A DNA stretch of 64,000 nt from Planctomycetota bacterium (GTDB lineage: Bacteria > Planctomycetota > Planctomycetia > Gemmatales > HRBIN36). Position numbers and translations under genes: made by a program. The notes beneath the pieces were generated by a model. It did no database searches, was not told the DNA's origin, and saw only the letters and a program-made list of their open reading frames with translations. Positions 1 through 7,987 of the stretch are shown in pieces. Where the stretch lies: assembly GCA_014584395.1 (NCBI GenBank), contig JACTMY010000002.1, positions 119,057 through 183,056 on the forward strand, read 5' to 3'. Numbering within the stretch: position 1 is the first letter of the stretch; the number at the start of each line of letters is the position of its first letter.

Positions 1-1060
1 GGATATAGCATATGATGCCGAGCGGCGCTAGGGAGCCCAGAACGAACAAAGCGTAGAGCAGCTTCCCCAGTCGCGTCATGCTGGCGCTGAGAAACAATTC
101 CTTCCACAGGATCGGTTTGTCGCCGATGGGCCGCCGGCGTTTGCCCTTGGATCGACCGTTTTGCTTCACCGCGGCGCCGAAGTTCTGTTTGCGATAAACG
201 GCGCGCAGGCGCACGATCGCCCACAGCGTGCAGAGCGTGCCCACAATGACATGAAAGAGGGTATAGTTGCGCAGAATATCGGCGAAACTCGAGCCAAGGT
301 CGACGATCGTGTTGATGCGAACATTTGAAAGTCGAATCAAGCTGATGACGAGATTGCCCGCGGAATAGAGTTCGAAAACCCAAGCCGTGGCTATCTCCAC
401 CATTCCCGTCTCCGCAAAGTTGCGACGCATGAAGACCAACTGTTCGGTGGCGCCCATGTACCAGGCGAACAGGAAATTGGAGAGGTAGTAGCCGATGATG
501 AGCAAATAGGACAGGCTGATGGCGTCCCGGGTGCGTTTGGCGTAAACCGAAAGGAGCATGGTGACTGCGGCGACCGAGAAGAGCGTGCACGCCGTGGAGA
601 TGAAGCCGCCATAGAGCATGCGGGGATTGACGCCGCCAAAGAGTTGGATCATGCTCAAGATCGGCAAGCCGGCGAGCAGGAACAGGACCAAATTGGCCAT
701 CCGGGAGACCAGTTTGCTGAGCACGATCTCTTGATTCCGCAAGTCGGTGGCGAAAATAAACTCGAGGGTGCGGCGGTCTTTTTCCTCGGCGATCGCACTG
801 GCGACGTAAGCCGGAGTGAGCAAAAGCACCAGCACGTATTGCAGGATCATGAACCAATTGAAGAAGGCCTCCGCAAAGGCCGTCGTCTCGCTGGGCTTGA
901 GGCTTTCCAGGTCGCGGTAGGCAAAATAGCTCGTGTAAATCAGGAAGAGCAGCGTGAAGGTAATGATGGCATAGATAAACCGCATCAGCACATAACTGCC
1001 CCGGCGCGCCGTCCGCACCATGTCGTAAAATAAAACCGGTCCAAAAAAATGAAACTGCAT
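1..1060 (-). CDS. ABC-2 type transporter permease (3' end off the left edge)
   Basis: This is an integral-membrane subunit of an ABC-2 (Gld/Nos-type) exporter; the substrate is unknown. Reading the minus strand from the ATG at 1060 gives an open frame of 353 codons to the window edge. It has at least six hydrophobic segments, at about residues 23-47, 66-88, 122-142, 150-205, 263-285 and 333-352. Between the second and third lies the motif EEKDRRTLEFIFATDLRN, typical of planctomycete ABC-2 permeases that act with a separate ATPase. A GGAG sits 7 nt before the start. It is divergent from the ricT-like gene. Its C-terminus and any partner ATPase lie outside the window. The family call is firm, the substrate is not. 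Confidence 0.85.
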   Translation of the reverse strand, partial: MQFHFFGPVLFYDMVRTARRGSYVLMRFIYAIITFTLLFLIYTSYFAYRDLESLKPSETTAFAEAFFNWFMILQYVLVLLLTPAYVASAIAEEKDRRTLEFIFATDLRNQEIVLSKLVSRMANLVLFLLAGLPILSMIQLFGGVNPRMLYGGFISTACTLFSVAAVTMLLSVYAKRTRDAISLSYLLIIGYYLSNFLFAWYMGATEQLVFMRRNFAETGMVEIATAWVFELYSAGNLVISLIRLSNVRINTIVDLGSSFADILRNYTLFHVIVGTLCTLWAIVRLRAVYRKQNFGAAVKQNGRSKGKRRRPIGDKPILWKELFLSASMTRLGKLLYALFVLGSLAPLGIICYI

Positions 1061-1242
1061 GATCGCTCCGGATGCCGCTCGTCTCATCCCCTTTATCGAA
1101 ATAAGGAATCTAGAGCACTGTAACCCAACGTTCGGGACTTGTCCATTGACAGCAGGAAAGGAAAAAGCGAGACTGAGCTTGATTTCTGGCAAGAGAATGG
1201 CGAGCCACTTTAGCCTATTCGAACATCTGAAACTCAGACCTT

Positions 1243-2109
1243 ATGAGTGAAAAATACATCGTTCGTCATGGCGTGTTGCGGCACTTGGGGGAATATGAAT
1301 CCCTCGTCGACCGGCCCTGGAAACGGGGCGATGCGGTCGTTGTGCGTTCGCCGCGCGGGACGGAGATCGGCACCATCCTGTCGCCAGCCACCGAGCGCAC
1401 CAAGCAATTCCTGGCCGAGCCGACGGAAGGACAGATCCTCCGCCTGGCCACGAGCGATGATCTGCGTTTCCAAAACTCCCTGCGCGAAAAACAGGACCAG
1501 GCTCACGAGGTTTGCCAGCGGTACATCGATCAGCGGCAATTGCAAATGGACCTGGTGGACGTCGAGCATTTGTGGGGCGGCGAGCGGCTGGTCTTTTATT
1601 TCCTGGTGCGGCCGCCCGAAAAGCGCGTCGATTTCCGCGAATTGGTCCGCGACCTGGCGCGCGAATTTCAAACCCGCATCGAAATGCGGCAAATCGGCGT
1701 GCGCGATGAAGCGAAAATCCTCGCCGACTATGGCGACTGCGGCAAGCCCGTTTGCTGCAATACGCATCTGGCCGTGATGCCGCCCGTGTCGATGCGGATG
1801 GCCAAGCTGCAGAAGTCAACGCTGGATCCGTCCAAAATCTCGGGCCGCTGCGGCCGGCTGAAGTGCTGTTTGCGGTATGAATATGACGTGTACGATGAGC
1901 TGCACGGCCAATTGCCCCACGTCGGCGCGCGGGTGCTGACGCGCAAGGGGCAAGGGCGCGTCCTGGCCCAGGAAATCTTGGCACAGAAGCTGCTCGTCGA
2001 ATTCGAGGATGGCCGAAGGGTTTTGATCGGCGCCGACGAGGTGTTGACCGTGATGGGGGGCCGAACGGCCCATGCACCCTCGACGCCTGCACCGGATGAG
2101 GTCGAATAA
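1243..2109 (+). CDS. ricT: PSP1 / RicT (YaaT)-type regulatory protein
   Basis: 288 residues of the PSP1 C-terminal domain family. In Bacillus subtilis the homologue YaaT/RicT joins RicA and RicF in an Fe-S complex affecting RNase Y, sporulation and competence. The signature regions are visible: an N-terminal stretch beginning at the ATG (KYIVRHGVLRHLGEYES), the cysteine motif GDCGKPVCC near residues 163-172, and GRCGRLKCCLRYE near 200-212, the expected positions for cluster ligands. Length matches the family. No RicA or RicF partner is seen nearby, so the role here may be limited to RNA or signalling control. The gene is followed after 125 bases by a Minf_1886-type gene on the same strand. 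Confidence 0.88.
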   Translation: MSEKYIVRHGVLRHLGEYESLVDRPWKRGDAVVVRSPRGTEIGTILSPATERTKQFLAEPTEGQILRLATSDDLRFQNSLREKQDQAHEVCQRYIDQRQLQMDLVDVEHLWGGERLVFYFLVRPPEKRVDFRELVRDLAREFQTRIEMRQIGVRDEAKILADYGDCGKPVCCNTHLAVMPPVSMRMAKLQKSTLDPSKISGRCGRLKCCLRYEYDVYDELHGQLPHVGARVLTRKGQGRVLAQEILAQKLLVEFEDGRRVLIGADEVLTVMGGRTAHAPSTPAPDEVE

Positions 2110-2234
2110 CCCATGGCCATGACCGCCAGTCGTTCGAAGAATCGAAAAAGGCAGAGACTGACTCGATCGACCTTTGCTTGAGGCTTGCGCCGAACCGGCG
2201 AGCCAAGGTTGAAGGTGCTTCTAGGGTGTTCGCC

Positions 2235-2642
2235 ATGCATCACAACGTCATCGAAGAGATCTTTCAAAAAGATCGCCGCTATCCGCCGGAAGCCTATTTC
2301 TTTGTGTCGGACGCCTTGCGCTTCACGCAATTGCGCCGGGAAAAACGCGAAGCCGAGGGAGCGGCGCGGGGCGAAGCCTTGGCCGACCATGTCTCGGCTC
2401 GGGAACTGCTCGAGGGCATGTGCGATTATGCCGTCGAAGAATTTGGCATGCTCGCGCCCACCGTGTTTCGGCAATGGAACATTCGCAAGACCGACGATTT
2501 CGGCGAGATCGTCTACAATCTCATCGCGGTGAAGAAATTGACGCAATCGCCTCATGATCGCCGCGAGGATTTTAACGACGTGTTCGATCTCTACGGCCGG
2601 TTAGCCCGGCCCGTGGCGATCACCATCGACGATGATTTTTAA
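2235..2642 (+). CDS. Minf_1886 family protein (uncharacterised)
   Basis: 135 residues starting MHHNVIEEIFQKDRRYPPEA, matching my memory of the small Minf_1886 family found in Verrucomicrobia and Planctomycetes; function unknown. The frame stays open upstream to 2178. The ATG at 2235 is chosen because the family begins at this point (an I.EI...D.RY..EAY pattern) and the upstream 19 residues are low-complexity and Arg-rich. The protein is soluble, with no signal peptide or membrane segment, and carries a conserved region GMCDYAVEEFGML around residues 60-73 and TDDFGEIVYNLI near 87-99. It follows the ricT-like gene on the same strand and may be co-transcribed. Confidence 0.75.
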   Translation: MHHNVIEEIFQKDRRYPPEAYFFVSDALRFTQLRREKREAEGAARGEALADHVSARELLEGMCDYAVEEFGMLAPTVFRQWNIRKTDDFGEIVYNLIAVKKLTQSPHDRREDFNDVFDLYGRLARPVAITIDDDF

Positions 2643-2732
2643 CCGGCGTCTTCTCGGCGGCTCTTCCGTGCCCGTCCAGCCGTTTGCGGAGGATGCGCCG
2701 TAGGAACCCGTTTTGATCCGTGGAGTGAAGGG

Positions 2733-3227
2733 ATGACCAGGCGCGGTCACATCATCCTTTGGTGGATTGTTTTTGGCGTGTTCGCCGCGTGGTCCGTTTG
2801 GCTGGGAGCGGAAGCTTGGCGGCACGCCCACCCGCGCGTGATCTCGCTGCCGCAATTGCACCTGGCGCCCTTAGTGGTCGAGGCCGAGGTGCCCGAGGCC
2901 AAGGGAGACGCGACCGTGGTCACCGTCAAGAGCGTGATCAAGGGTAATGAGTTGCTCCAAGCCAACCCCGCCATCCCCGCGCCGGGGGGAAGAAAGATCA
3001 TCGTCAAGCATCTGGTGGAGTCGCAAGGTTGGCAGGGGCCGGGAACCTATTTGCTGCCCCTGTTCCCGGTCGAACCGCAAAGGGGGGAACTCTCCCATTT
3101 TAACGTGGCGCCGATTCCGATTTCGCCGGGCTTTTTCTACGCCAAGCCGCAACAGGTCCAAAGGCCCGTCTATTGGATGAGCGACGCGATTCGCGGACAA
3201 GTAGAGAGTTGGCTCAAGACGTCGTGA
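2733..3227 (+). CDS. Membrane-anchored protein of unknown function
   Basis: 164 residues. An N-terminal membrane anchor (HIILWWIVFGVFAAWSVWLG, about residues 6-25) is followed by a roughly 135-residue domain rich in beta strands (VVEAEVPEAKGDATVVTVKS near 49-68). This has the look of planctomycete proteins related to nickel/cobalt-type or exported 'YjzC-like' hypotheticals, but I do not recognise a family. It probably sits in the inner membrane facing the periplasm. An AG-rich stretch precedes the ATG. The neighbours give no functional hint. Confidence 0.65.
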   Translation: MTRRGHIILWWIVFGVFAAWSVWLGAEAWRHAHPRVISLPQLHLAPLVVEAEVPEAKGDATVVTVKSVIKGNELLQANPAIPAPGGRKIIVKHLVESQGWQGPGTYLLPLFPVEPQRGELSHFNVAPIPISPGFFYAKPQQVQRPVYWMSDAIRGQVESWLKTS

Positions 3228-3294
3228 GCGGACGGGAAGTGCGAGTTCGCCATTGCATCGGCGGGTCGGCGGACGGAGCCAGATCGACCGCCGT

Positions 3295-3426
3295 TTAGCG
3301 GAACTTCGGCAGCTTCATGCCGCATTTGCTGCAGCGCGGACGAACCCTGCCAATCACAGCGGAGCAGCGCGGACAACGGAAAGCTCGCAAGCGAATGGCA
3401 CGCCGAGTGCGTGGACGAATCCCCAT
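3295..3426 (-). CDS. 43-residue basic zinc-ribbon protein
   Basis: A short minus-strand gene of 43 codons starting MGIRPRTRRAIRLRAF. A strong Shine-Dalgarno (GGAGG, 8 nt before the ATG) supports it. Four cysteines form a zinc-ribbon pair, CPRC at residues 18-21 and CSKC at 32-35, in a very Arg/Lys-rich background (pI clearly basic). That layout is typical of small nucleic-acid- or ribosome-associated zinc ribbons, but no named family is recognised. It is convergent with the 2733 gene and divergent from the DUF1573 gene. Gene-calling length cut-offs would normally miss it. Confidence 0.7.
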   Translation of the reverse strand: MGIRPRTRRAIRLRAFRCPRCSAVIGRVRPRCSKCGMKLPKFR

Positions 3427-3747
3427 GTCTGTTTCCTCCAAATAGGGCGAACCGTCTTTTTAGGCAACCCTTGCCGCGATGGCAAGGGCGGATGACTCAG
3501 CCTGAATCGATCGTGACGGGGTTAACTGAAAGAAGGACGGAGACTTTGACTGAGCTGCGTATCTTGCCCGCTTGGTTGATGCTCGCTCCCGATTTCGTCC
3601 GATCTTGGTACGGACAACAAGCGTGACAGCTAGGAGAAAACCATGGCTCACCCATCTGGTCTTCACCGGCCAGATGGGTTGAGCTATACCTTCTTCCCCG
3701 GGAAGGAAAGAGGAAGCCTGGGGAGCCGTCGTCAGGAGGATGCAAAC
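3427..3747. other. Intergenic region between divergent genes
   Basis: About 320 bases between the zinc-ribbon gene (minus) and the DUF1573 gene (plus), presumably carrying both promoters. No coding frame is convincing. The only structured element seen is the hairpin at 3646-3684. No clear -35/-10 pair could be assigned. Confidence 0.5.
3646..3684 (+). repeat. Inverted repeat (14-bp stem) in the 5' leader of the DUF1573 gene
   Basis: GCTCACCCATCTGG at 3646-3659 pairs with CCAGATGGGTTGAGC at 3670-3684, with one bulged base and a 10-base loop. It lies 63 bases before the ATG at 3748. It has no T-tract, so an RNA leader structure or a dyad operator is as likely as a terminator. Confidence 0.6.
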
Positions 3748-4725
3748 ATGCGCTGTTCAACCGGGTTGACTCTGTGGTTCTTGCTGACGTTAACGACACT
3801 GGCCCAAGCCCAATCCTCGCCCGCCGACGCGATGTGGCCAGAAACCAGCCACGATTTTGGGACCGTTCCCCGGGGCGCCCAACTGCTTCACCGCTTCAAA
3901 TGGACCAACACCACGCCGCAGCGCATCGAGATTGCCGACGTCCGCGTCTCCTGCAGTTGCGGCACAGTCACGCCCGCGCCGCGCGTGCTCGAACCGGGCC
4001 AGTCGGGTTTTCTGGACGTGGCCCTGGACGGCCGCCGCTTCAGCGGCGCGAAGACGATTCACGTGCAGCTCTTGGTCAACCCCGGGCCCAAGGCGGTAAC
4101 CTTGGAGGTCAAGGCGAACAGCCGCCAGGATCTGGTCTACAATCCCGGACAGATTCGCTTCGACGTGATCCCCGAAGGCAGCAAGCCCTCCCTCAGTATG
4201 GACATCGAATACGCCGGCACGTTGGATTGGAAAATCACCGGCATCGCCGAATTGCCCGATCACGTGGAAGCGCATTTCGCGGAAGCCTATCGGCGGCCGG
4301 GGCAAGTCGGCTATCGCCTCACGGTGCATCTGAAGGAGTCGGCGCCGGCGGGGGATTACAAGCGGACGCTCGTGCTCAAAACGAACGATCCCGCGGAACC
4401 GACGATTCCCGTGGTCGTCGAGGCGACGATTCGCTCCTTGGTTTCGATCGCGCCGAATCCGGTGCAGTTCGGCACCGCCCACGTGGGCAAGCCCGTGCAA
4501 CGCCGCTTCACCATCCGCAGCGATCGGCCGTTTCAAGTGAGTCATATCCTCGCACCCGGCGGCGACATCGTGCCTACGTTTGCTTCCGCTCCAGGCAACG
4601 TCCAGGTGGTCATCTTGCAATGGACCCCCGTGCATCAGGGCGACATGAGCCAAGAGTTGACGATTCAAACGACGCTGCCCAACAACCCCAACCTGAAACT
4701 GCAGGTGCAAGGCACTGCGCGCTAG
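3748..4725 (+). CDS. DUF1573 domain exported protein
   Basis: 325 residues. The ATG at 3748 is preferred over upstream starts: AGGAGGA lies 7 nt before it, and it opens a clean signal peptide (LTLWFLLTLTTLAQA, cleavage about residue 22). The mature part begins with a DUF1573 immunoglobulin-like domain (about 30-125; SHDFGTVPRG, then WTNTT and SCSCGTVTP with its typical Cys pair). A middle and a C-terminal beta domain of similar type follow (FGTAHVGKPVQRRFTI near 248). DUF1573 proteins are abundant exported proteins of planctomycetes and Bacteroidetes with no known activity. A structural or binding role at the cell surface is inferred. Confidence 0.85.
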   Translation: MRCSTGLTLWFLLTLTTLAQAQSSPADAMWPETSHDFGTVPRGAQLLHRFKWTNTTPQRIEIADVRVSCSCGTVTPAPRVLEPGQSGFLDVALDGRRFSGAKTIHVQLLVNPGPKAVTLEVKANSRQDLVYNPGQIRFDVIPEGSKPSLSMDIEYAGTLDWKITGIAELPDHVEAHFAEAYRRPGQVGYRLTVHLKESAPAGDYKRTLVLKTNDPAEPTIPVVVEATIRSLVSIAPNPVQFGTAHVGKPVQRRFTIRSDRPFQVSHILAPGGDIVPTFASAPGNVQVVILQWTPVHQGDMSQELTIQTTLPNNPNLKLQVQGTAR

Positions 4726-4758
4726 CGCAGGACGCAAGAAATCCATGAGCCAACGACG

Positions 4759-4790
4759 AAGGACCGGCAGGCCAAGGCTTGTCGGTCCTT
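4759..4790. terminator. Hairpin between convergent genes
   Basis: AAGGACCGGCAGGCC at 4759-4773 pairs with GGCTTGTCGGTCCTT at 4776-4790 (15 bp with two G.U pairs, 2-base loop). It lies between the DUF1573 stop and the TIGR01777 stop, so it could end transcription from both sides. There is no U-tract. Confidence 0.65.
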
Positions 4791-4792
4791 GT

Positions 4793-6205
4793 TCATGGGT
4801 TCACTCGAACCGTTTTCCCCAGCATGTGTGCCAAGGCGATGGGCAAAGAAGGATGCTCAAAGCGGAATCCAGCATCGAGCAACCGCCGGGGGATGACCCT
4901 TCGGCTGGCCAGCAGAATTTCCTTGGCAAGGCCGTCCCAAAGCCACTCCGCCAGCCAGGCGGGCATGCGTCCCCAGCAGGGGCGGCCCAGGGTGTGTGCC
5001 AAGGCCGCGGCGAAGTCCTTTTGCCTGGATGGTTGCGGCGCGGCGACGTTGACGGGACCCGACAAGGAAGGTTCCATCAGCACGTGATGGATGGCATAGA
5101 TCGTGTCATCCAGACTGATCCAGGAGTGCCACACCTGGCCCTCTCCGAGCCGGCCTCCCATGCCGAGCTTGAAGAACGGGAGCATCTTTTGCAAAGCTCC
5201 GCCGTCGGGACTCAGGACCATGCCGATGCGGAGGTTGGCGGTTCGCAGCCCCGCATGCTGGGCCGGAAGTGCCGCCTCTTCCCAGGCCATGCACACGCGG
5301 CTCAAAAAGCCAGGACCAGGCGGAGTGTCCTCAGTGATGTCGTGTTCGGCTTCGTCGCCATAGTAGCCGATGGCCGAGGCGGCCAGGAACGTGGACGGCG
5401 GCTGGTGGAGTCGAGTCAAACTCTCGGCCAATAACCTCGTGTCATGCTGTCGGCTTTCCCATATGCGGCGTCTCTTCGCACCCGACCACCGGCCCTCGGT
5501 AATCGGCTCAGCGGCCAAATGGATCACCGCATCGAAGCGCTCCATCGCTTGCATGGGTACGTGGGATCGTTCGGGATTCCAGCAGACGGTTTCTGACGGC
5601 AGATCCAGCGGTCGGGCCTGTGAGGTTCCCTCGCGGACGAGCCGCACGACCGTGTGCCCGCCCGTTGAGAGAAAGGCACACAGGGGCTTGCCGATCATCC
5701 CTGACGCGCCGCTCACCAGGATGCGCAGCCTGGGTCGATGGCGATAGGCGGCATGCCGGCGGAGGTCGGCTTGGGTCACGCGATGACGGTAGGCGAACAG
5801 TCGTTCCAATTCTTGCCGAGCGAGTCCTTGCCCGAGCCGTTCGCCGAGCCAACCTCCCTTGAGTTGATAGTGAATGTCATCCTCGAGCCAGGAACGCTGG
5901 GGACCCTCGGGGATCATCCGATGCGTATGTTCAAAGGAGGCAAACGGGCCATGCACCTGTCGATCTTGAAATTGCACCTGGTCGATGAACCCTTGGTGCT
6001 CCGCGAGCCAGTTCACGGTGAGACAGGGTGCCACGTGGAGGCGCAGCAAGGTGCGGTCGCCGTCGCGGATCGACCCGCGGCGAGCGCGCATGTCCACGCG
6101 CTGCCAAGGGGGCGACAAGCGGGAAAAAGCGCCGGTCCGGGCATGCCAACGAAATAGTTCCTCGGCAGCGACGGGCATTTCCGAACGAAAGGTTAAATGA
6201 TTCAT
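4793..6205 (-). CDS. SRPBCC-TIGR01777 fusion: NAD(P)-dependent epimerase-like protein
   Basis: 470 residues in two parts. Residues 1-150 resemble an SRPBCC (START-like) ligand-binding domain, with HTHRMIPEGPQRSWLEDDIHY near 92-112. Residues 158-470 are a TIGR01777 SDR epimerase: Rossmann motif SGASGMIGKPL near 161-171, VIHLAAEPI near 223, SAIGYYGD near 271 (the active-site Tyr region) and the family C-terminal DUF1731 region (AGFRFEHPSL near 447). This fusion is known in the family; the substrate is unknown. The gene starts 45 bases downstream of the ligase homologue's stop codon and is likely co-transcribed with it. Confidence 0.88.
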   Translation of the reverse strand: MNHLTFRSEMPVAAEELFRWHARTGAFSRLSPPWQRVDMRARRGSIRDGDRTLLRLHVAPCLTVNWLAEHQGFIDQVQFQDRQVHGPFASFEHTHRMIPEGPQRSWLEDDIHYQLKGGWLGERLGQGLARQELERLFAYRHRVTQADLRRHAAYRHRPRLRILVSGASGMIGKPLCAFLSTGGHTVVRLVREGTSQARPLDLPSETVCWNPERSHVPMQAMERFDAVIHLAAEPITEGRWSGAKRRRIWESRQHDTRLLAESLTRLHQPPSTFLAASAIGYYGDEAEHDITEDTPPGPGFLSRVCMAWEEAALPAQHAGLRTANLRIGMVLSPDGGALQKMLPFFKLGMGGRLGEGQVWHSWISLDDTIYAIHHVLMEPSLSGPVNVAAPQPSRQKDFAAALAHTLGRPCWGRMPAWLAEWLWDGLAKEILLASRRVIPRRLLDAGFRFEHPSLPIALAHMLGKTVRVNP

Positions 6206-6250
6206 GCTGGCTTTCGCTTCGGCAGGTCGACCTTGGGGATGGGGTTCGCC

Positions 6251-7945
6251 TCACATCTCATCGAATAAACCGCGTTCAACCCGCGGACGCAACGGCGTTT
6301 CCTTCGCGGCATTGACAGGGATCATTTGCTCGGTCAACTGCGCCACGTGATGGGCGGAGTTCGGCTCGGCATCGACGCAATAACGCACCAATCTGGGTCG
6401 AAGAAGCTGAAAGCCCGCTTTGTGACGGCGCGAGGGCACCACGGCGTCGCAGGCGAATTCGAATACGAGTTGCGGCTTGAGAACGCACACCGGGCCGAAC
6501 CGCTCCACGGTGTTCTCCCGGACGAACTGCGCGATCATGGAGAGATCTTCGGCGGGCAAATCCGGCGCGACATGAGCCGCGGGCACCAATTGAGCGTTCT
6601 GCCACACGCCCAACGATAGCCGTTCGATCTTGCCACGGTTCGATCCGTTGACGGCATGGGCCTGCATCAGCACGCCGCGAAACCGCAGGGCTGGCAGGCG
6701 GAGAAGCCAGTCGCGAGTCCCGGCGGGAGTAGGCAAACTGGCCGCTGGCAGGCTCAGGAGGCGGAGGGCAGCCAAGCCGCTGCCGCGCGCCTGTTCGAGA
6801 TAGGCCTCTGCTTCCCGCCACTCGCGGAGGGGAACGATTCGACTGTGTCGCAGGCCGGCCGTTTCCCCGATGGAACCCAGGCATTGATCCAGCAGCGCTC
6901 GGCGAGTCGCCAGCGGTTGATCGCACAGGTCTTGCTGCTCCAGGGCGAGCAGGTCGTGCACCATGTAGACCCAGGATGAAGTGCGTGCCTGCCGCGAGCG
7001 CGGTTTGGGTTTCATATCAGCCTGCACGTCAAAGGCTGGTTCAACGCGCATCCGGGCAGGATCAACGGGCAGGGATTGGTCCCGGTTCCAGGCAGTCATG
7101 GTGCCGAGCAGGATCGACCCTTCAGGAAGTTTCTTAGCGGGACGCTGAATCTCATCGGGTAAATCGATGAGCCACGCGCCCTGTTCGGTCCAGCCCACAA
7201 CGTGGTCCCGCAGCCGGATCAATTGCATGCGCGGACCGTGCCAATGTTCGAGGCATAACCAATCGGCGCAGTCCCCCAAGAGTTCCAGGGGTTCGGCTTC
7301 GGGCCAGAGCAAGACCTCTTGAAACGGCATAGGCCGCATCAGACCTGGCATGGCCTGATCGCCTTGGCATTCCTGCATCAGGGAGGTGAGAGACCGTTGC
7401 TGGGGCGTCCAGGGCTGAAGCAAGCGGCTTGCCAGAGCAGCCTCGGAAACGTCCCACCGCTCGGCGAGACAGGCAATCAAAGTCGATTGATGGCGCGGCT
7501 TGCGCCACCTTCGAGTGAGCCAGCGGTTGAACCAATGGCGCTGCTCGGCGGGAAGCTCGCGCCATGTCTGCCGGATGAGGGATTCTTGCCCATCCACCGG
7601 CAAGTCGGACAGGGGCAGCACGCGCTCTTCCATGATCTGGCGAAGCCCCAGGCACTGGGATGCAGCCGGCTCGGGGAGCATCAGGGATAAGGCCGCGCAT
7701 TCGTCGCGGATGGAGCGGTGACAGGCAGCGATCAGCCAATCGGGAAGCCCCGTCTCGGCGGCAACCCATGCACGGAGCTGTGCCATCGACAGCCAACGCG
7801 GCCCATGGAACTGGGTCAGCAGATACACGGCCCAAGTCGCGTCTTCCTCTGGGGCAACATCGAGATAAGCGATGATGCTGGCGCGAGCCGACTCGGCTCG
7901 GTTTGCGGAAGACAGGTTTCGCATCAGTTCGGTAAACCGCTGCAT
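6251..7945 (-). CDS. ATP-dependent DNA ligase homologue of the ligase-associated damage-response type, catalytic residues lost
   Basis: 564 residues. The ATG at 7945 is chosen because the family starts M.RFAELYRAL and this one reads MQRFTELMRNL. The N-terminal DNA-binding domain, the nucleotidyltransferase core and the C-terminal OB domain (ENTVERFGPV, LKPQLVFEFACDAV, RRHKAGFQLLRPRL near 480-540) all align by eye with bacterial ligases that sit beside an MBL exonuclease. The nucleotidyltransferase motifs are destroyed: motif I (family ExKxDGxR) reads LEHWHGPR with His234 for the lysine nucleophile and His236 for Asp; the DGE motif reads LLGT; the SRxxE motif reads TEQGA; and motif V (KxWK) is missing. 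The frame is intact. It follows the exonuclease gene by 42 bases. It is probably a non-catalytic scaffold or DNA-binding partner. Confidence 0.82.
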   Translation of the reverse strand: MQRFTELMRNLSSANRAESARASIIAYLDVAPEEDATWAVYLLTQFHGPRWLSMAQLRAWVAAETGLPDWLIAACHRSIRDECAALSLMLPEPAASQCLGLRQIMEERVLPLSDLPVDGQESLIRQTWRELPAEQRHWFNRWLTRRWRKPRHQSTLIACLAERWDVSEAALASRLLQPWTPQQRSLTSLMQECQGDQAMPGLMRPMPFQEVLLWPEAEPLELLGDCADWLCLEHWHGPRMQLIRLRDHVVGWTEQGAWLIDLPDEIQRPAKKLPEGSILLGTMTAWNRDQSLPVDPARMRVEPAFDVQADMKPKPRSRQARTSSWVYMVHDLLALEQQDLCDQPLATRRALLDQCLGSIGETAGLRHSRIVPLREWREAEAYLEQARGSGLAALRLLSLPAASLPTPAGTRDWLLRLPALRFRGVLMQAHAVNGSNRGKIERLSLGVWQNAQLVPAAHVAPDLPAEDLSMIAQFVRENTVERFGPVCVLKPQLVFEFACDAVVPSRRHKAGFQLLRPRLVRYCVDAEPNSAHHVAQLTEQMIPVNAAKETPLRPRVERGLFDEM

Positions 7946-7987
7946 GTTGAACGAACGACCACCGTTTTTCAAGTCAAGGTGTTCAAG

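Noticed and set aside
644..1033. 129-codon plus-strand ORF in the first kilobase
   Set aside because: Opposite a minus-strand frame with clear ABC-2 permease features that covers the whole region.
1241..2236. Long minus-strand ORF opposite the ricT-like gene
   Set aside because: Arg/Ala/Pro-rich antisense translation; the plus-strand gene has conserved cysteine motifs.
3774..4748. 324-codon alternative frame inside the DUF1573 gene
   Set aside because: Low-complexity Arg/Ala/Gly composition; the other frame has a signal peptide and DUF1573 motifs.
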